NCBI GenBank assembly: GCA_025738555.1
Contig: JAOVFP010000003.1
Coordinates: 5,394,001 to 5,458,000 of the forward strand
Direction: 5' to 3'
Source of the DNA: Cyathus striatus
Taxonomy: Eukaryota > Basidiomycota > Agaricomycetes > Agaricales > Nidulariaceae
DNA: 64,000 nucleotides
In this document: positions 60,901 through 64,000 of the stretch, piece by piece
Position numbering within the stretch: position 1 is the first letter of the stretch
Layout: each line of letters starts with the position of its first letter
Notes under the pieces: model-generated
What the model was told of the DNA's origin: nothing
The model's database searches: none
What the model saw: only the letters and a program-made list of their open reading frames with translations
Program-made: the position numbers and the translations under genes

Positions 60901-62064
60901 TGACCGAGAACGTGAACCTGTCTCATGTTTCAGAATGTCTTTGAGAACTTCAACTGATGAACCAAGGTCTCGGGCAGAGGGGGGGACGAGTTCTGGAGGA
61001 AGGCGATCGGGGATTGGCATTCCATTAAGGCCTGAACGGGTCATCAGAGCAAGGACAACAGAATATATCTATAATACATACGACGAAAAATCAAACCCAT
61101 CGCAATGTGGAACTCGGCTATATTAAGCTTTCCCCGATCATCTATATCGGCCAAAGTCCTGTATGTAATAAGCATGAAATATACGAAAAGCACGTCGTAA
61201 AACATACCATATCCGAGCTAAGTCATCCTTAGGCAATCCACTTACACCAAACACTTCCAGTGCTGTTTGTCCATCTATAAAACCAGTATTTCCAGAATCC
61301 CAAGTTCTAAAAAGATCGTTATACTTCTTCTTTTCCGCCTTTGTAAGCTCCCATGAAAACTGCTGAGTTGGTGCACCCTGTTGTGCTTCATTATGCTGTT
61401 GAAAAGATTGCTGCAAATTTTGTTGAGGAACAAGTTGCGGAAGGCCCGCGGGGTTGTATGGAGCTGCGGTATTAACGGGCATAAACGAGTTCATCATCAT
61501 CTGAAGCCTGGGGTCAACGAACCCGGTCATTTGAGAAATTAGAGGTTGATTAGTGGATCTTCCAGGGAAACCGGTAGACTGTGGCATTAGCCCTTGTCCA
61601 AGGCCTGGCGAAGGACTGAGAAATCGATTAGGCGCCTGCTGTTGAGATGATGGATTAAGAAAGTTGTTCCCAGAGGTATACTGCTGGAACTGGGAAGGGA
61701 TCTGAGGGACAGGAGGGATTGCGGGTGCATGTTGAATGGATCGATTAGGTTGTTGGAAGTTGGCTCCAGGAAACCCCGTAGGTTGGGACTGCAGAAATGC
61801 AGGACCAGTGCCCCCTGCTTGTGCTTGAGAAGGAAACCCTTGTGGACGCTGGGTCGGCATCCCAGTCATCTGAGGAATGAGACCACCATTATTCATTCCC
61901 CCTTGCTGGAACGAGGGATTCTGCTGGTACTGGGCACCCTGCTGCTGTTGAAAGGGGGGATTCTGCTGCTGAAATGGAATACCTTGTGGTGGTTGAGGAA
62001 CGGCTCCCGCATAACCTGTTTGCATAGGGTATTGGAAGCCTTGCTGCTGGCCCCACTGCGACAT
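57988..62064 (-). CDS. EH/SH3 endocytic scaffold, Pan1-like
   Basis: Large scaffold for actin-driven endocytosis. ATG 62064 gives MSQWGQQQGFQYPMQTGYAG. A Gln/Pro-rich N terminus holds repeated (L/P)xQxTG motifs (PQMTGM, PQSTGF, SQMTGF) like Pan1 repeats. One EH domain follows (WELTKAEKKKYNDLFRTWDS, LEVFGVSGLPKDDLARIWTL, ADIDDRGKLNIAEFHIAMGL, then RRLNGMPIP). The centre is a charged coiled coil (KEAEEKARLAEKQAEERERL) and Pro-rich runs. Near the C terminus come an acidic stretch and then two SH3-like segments (KSGSDWWYGTRVKDGKAGLF and ARAIFSYTANNADELSFSEG...DEWWRAE), ending YLEIIEG. The EH plus SH3 mix recalls intersectin as much as yeast Pan1. Confidence 0.78.
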
Positions 62065-62523
62065 GGTGGTTAGGGAGAACAACGACCAGTTCCAGAATCA
62101 GTTGGTAGAAGCTAAGCACCAGAGTAGTCGTGGATCCCCAAAGCAGCTTGATAGCGTTGGTATGGAAAGAGCAGGGCTATTCACAGCTTACATAAGGACC
62201 CGGAGTGGGTTTGCGTGGGAGAGTGAGGAATCCCCCATTTGGCGATGTTGGTTTATACGTCACATGACCGGTTTGAGCGCGTCGCTTCCGTCTTGTAATC
62301 TATCGCTTTCTAGCGTCTGTAAGTATTTCATCCCTCCACTCCCTCTTTCCCTAACGCCCTCACGTCGGACACAATATACCATACCCATATACCTCTGCAT
62401 TCAAAGATTCACGACTGCGCCCACACCCACGCCCTTACAAAATTAATCGTCTGATCTCGATATAACTGCATATAGGGACTCATCGCTCGAGCTACGCGTA
62501 TTGGAGCCTTTCACTACTGACAT
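62065..62523. promoter_or_regulatory. Divergent promoter between Pan1-like and myosin
   Basis: About 460 bp separate the two ATGs. It contains a TCACATGAC box near 62259 similar to the E-box cluster upstream of TyrRS, and CT-rich tracts near 62330-62350 leading toward the myosin start. No clear TATA box. Confidence 0.35.
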
Positions 62524-64000
62524 ATGCCTGCACCTCGACTATCACAGAGTGCAGAAGCTGCTAGGGCAGCTGCCCAACAGGCCGAGTTTAATGAGAAGAA
62601 ATGGGTCTGGGTTCCTGATGCAAAGGAAGGATACCTCGCAGGATGGGTAAATAAGGAAGAAATAGACTCAGCTGAAGTTATAATGGCTTCGGGTGGAGAG
62701 GTAAGTGTGCAGCTTTCAATTGACTCTTGCGTTACACATGATTCCTTCCTAGTTTCGCAAAGTTCCCTTTGAAGCATTATTCAAAATGAATCCTCCAAAG
62801 TTCGATAGGGTTGAAGACATTGCCGATCTTACGTTTCTTAATGAAGCAAGTGTTGTGCACAACCTTCGCTTAAGGTATGGCTCAGGAGCAATCTATGTGA
62901 GTGTCGTAGTAGTTGCCACATGTGGGATGGTTTGGATTGATGCGATGTGATCTCACAGACTTACTCCGGATTATTTCTCGTTGCCATAAACCCATACCAA
63001 CATTTACCTCTTTATTCAGATGCTATAATTCAACAATACCGAGGGAAGAGAAGAGATGAAAATCCACCCCACATCTTCGCTGTTGCAGAACGAGCCTGGG
63101 TGAATATGGGTGAGGAGCGGGAGAACCAGAGCATACTAATCACGTACGGCTTATTGATTTTGGATAGCTCTGTTTTCCTGACATATTATACAGAGGAGAG
63201 TCGGGTGCTGGTAAAACGGAAAGCACGAAGAAAGTCATTCAATACCTTGCTGCCATTGCCACCGATGTTCACCCCCCTCCTACGACGCCTACTCATTCGC
63301 GATCAAATACATTAGCTACCGTCCCTTCATTTGGAGCTATGCCACAGATTGGCCTTCCTAGAAGCGGATCTTCCCGCAAAGGCCATTCGTCGGCTGTATC
63401 TGTTTCAGGAACTGGGCCTCATCTGACAGCCAAAGGCCGACTAGGACTACTTGAACGTCAGATTTTGCAAGCTAATCCAATACTAGAAGCTTTTGGAAAT
63501 GCACAAACCCAGAGGAATAACAATTCGAGTCGTTTTGGAAAATTCGTGCGAATTAGCTTTGCTCCAGATGGGAGTATTGCCGGTGCCAATATCGATTGGT
63601 ATCTGCTAGAGAAGAGTAGAGTAGTCGTAAGAAGTGAGGCGGAACGAAGTTTTCATGTGTTTTATCAATTGCTAGCAGGGGGCGGAACGTTGAAAGGTGC
63701 ACTCATTCCTCATATACATCTTGATGCATATTTGACTTCTTAATTAGAACGCTTACTGCTTAATGGGGCGGTTGAAGATTACCTGTATCTGAACAGAAGT
63801 CGAAGAGAAGTTGACGGAGTCGATGACATCGAGGAATGGCATGTTTTGAAGGTGCACTTATTTATGCACACATTGCTGGGCAACTGACCCATTCGTATTG
63901 CAGAATGCTTTAGATATCGTAGGCTTTTCAGAAGCAGAACAATTTGATTTATTCCGAGTTGTCGCCGCCATTCTTCATATAGGAAACATTGTCATTACTT
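62524..64000 (+). CDS. Myosin heavy chain, 5' part (class II type)
   Basis: Motor protein, truncated by the window end. ATG 62524 gives [20 protein letters not shown]. The N-terminal SH3-like region is [20 protein letters not shown]. Then come [40 protein letters not shown] and [20 protein letters not shown]. The P-loop, after an intron, is [21 protein letters not shown] long insert ([15 protein letters not shown] and beyond) precedes [34 protein letters not shown] (switch I) and [14 protein letters not shown]. The last visible part is [20 protein letters not shown]. This arrangement fits a conventional class II myosin; a class V origin is not excluded without the tail. Confidence 0.88.

Overview
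This window looks like nuclear DNA of a mushroom-forming basidiomycete (Agaricomycetes). Most genes are split by many short GT-AG introns of roughly 50-60 nt, genes lie on both strands with short spacers, and several families are typical of that group: a Ppo-type fatty-acid dioxygenase, a MARVEL-like membrane protein, an HNH_2 protein, a CSC1/OSCA-type channel and a chromodomain Ty3/gypsy element. No prokaryotic, organellar, CRISPR or tRNA feature was found.

Layout. Positions 1-3.3 kb are gene-poor and repeat-rich: a 1.76-kb GC-richer, minisatellite-laden insert with 13-bp inverted ends sits between 54-bp direct repeats. From 3.3 to 14.6 kb lie eL38 (+), a Ypk/SGK-type AGC kinase (-), a MARVEL-like membrane protein (-), an HNH_2-domain protein (+), an RBM18-like RNA-binding protein (+), uL14 (RPL23, -) and Sm D1 (+). 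From 14.9 to 24.3 kb is a nested transposon. An internally deleted TA-flanked Tc1/mariner-like element (30-bp inverted repeats, remnants of the transposase N and C termini) was hit, 14 nt after its transposase ATG, by a complete 8,164-bp Ty3/gypsy chromovirus. That chromovirus has 766-bp LTRs, a GGTAG target duplication, gag-pol on the minus strand, and an extra antisense two-exon gene encoding a Zn2Cys6-like protein.

From 24.6 to 35.3 kb lie a recyclin-1 (Rcy1) homologue (+), a monofunctional catalase (+), RNase P subunit Rpp1/Rpp30 (-, with a frame break) and a Rim2-type mitochondrial carrier (-). From 35.5 to 43.5 kb lie a CSC1-like channel (+), a PAC1-like proteasome assembly chaperone (-), a myosin essential light chain (Mlc1/Cdc4 type, +) and a FAF2/UBXD8-like UBA-UAS-UBX protein (-). 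From 43.8 to 49.7 kb is a translation block: TyrRS (+), eIF3e (-), AsnRS (+). From 50.1 to 64 kb lie a four-TM membrane protein (-), a DUF985 cupin (+), a Ppo-type dioxygenase (+), an EH/SH3 endocytic scaffold of Pan1 type (-) and the start of a myosin heavy chain (+), which runs off the window.

The genes are mostly housekeeping and do not form an operon-like pathway. Functional links are loose: three translation genes side by side, and three actin/myosin genes (Mlc1-like, Pan1-like, myosin) within about 23 kb. The standout feature is the retrotransposon with its antisense, intron-bearing Zn2Cys6-like gene. A second theme is a set of one- or two-base indels that break otherwise well-conserved frames (pol, Rpp1, the Ppo C terminus) and are the only differences between the two LTRs. 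They could be assembly errors or real recent decay.
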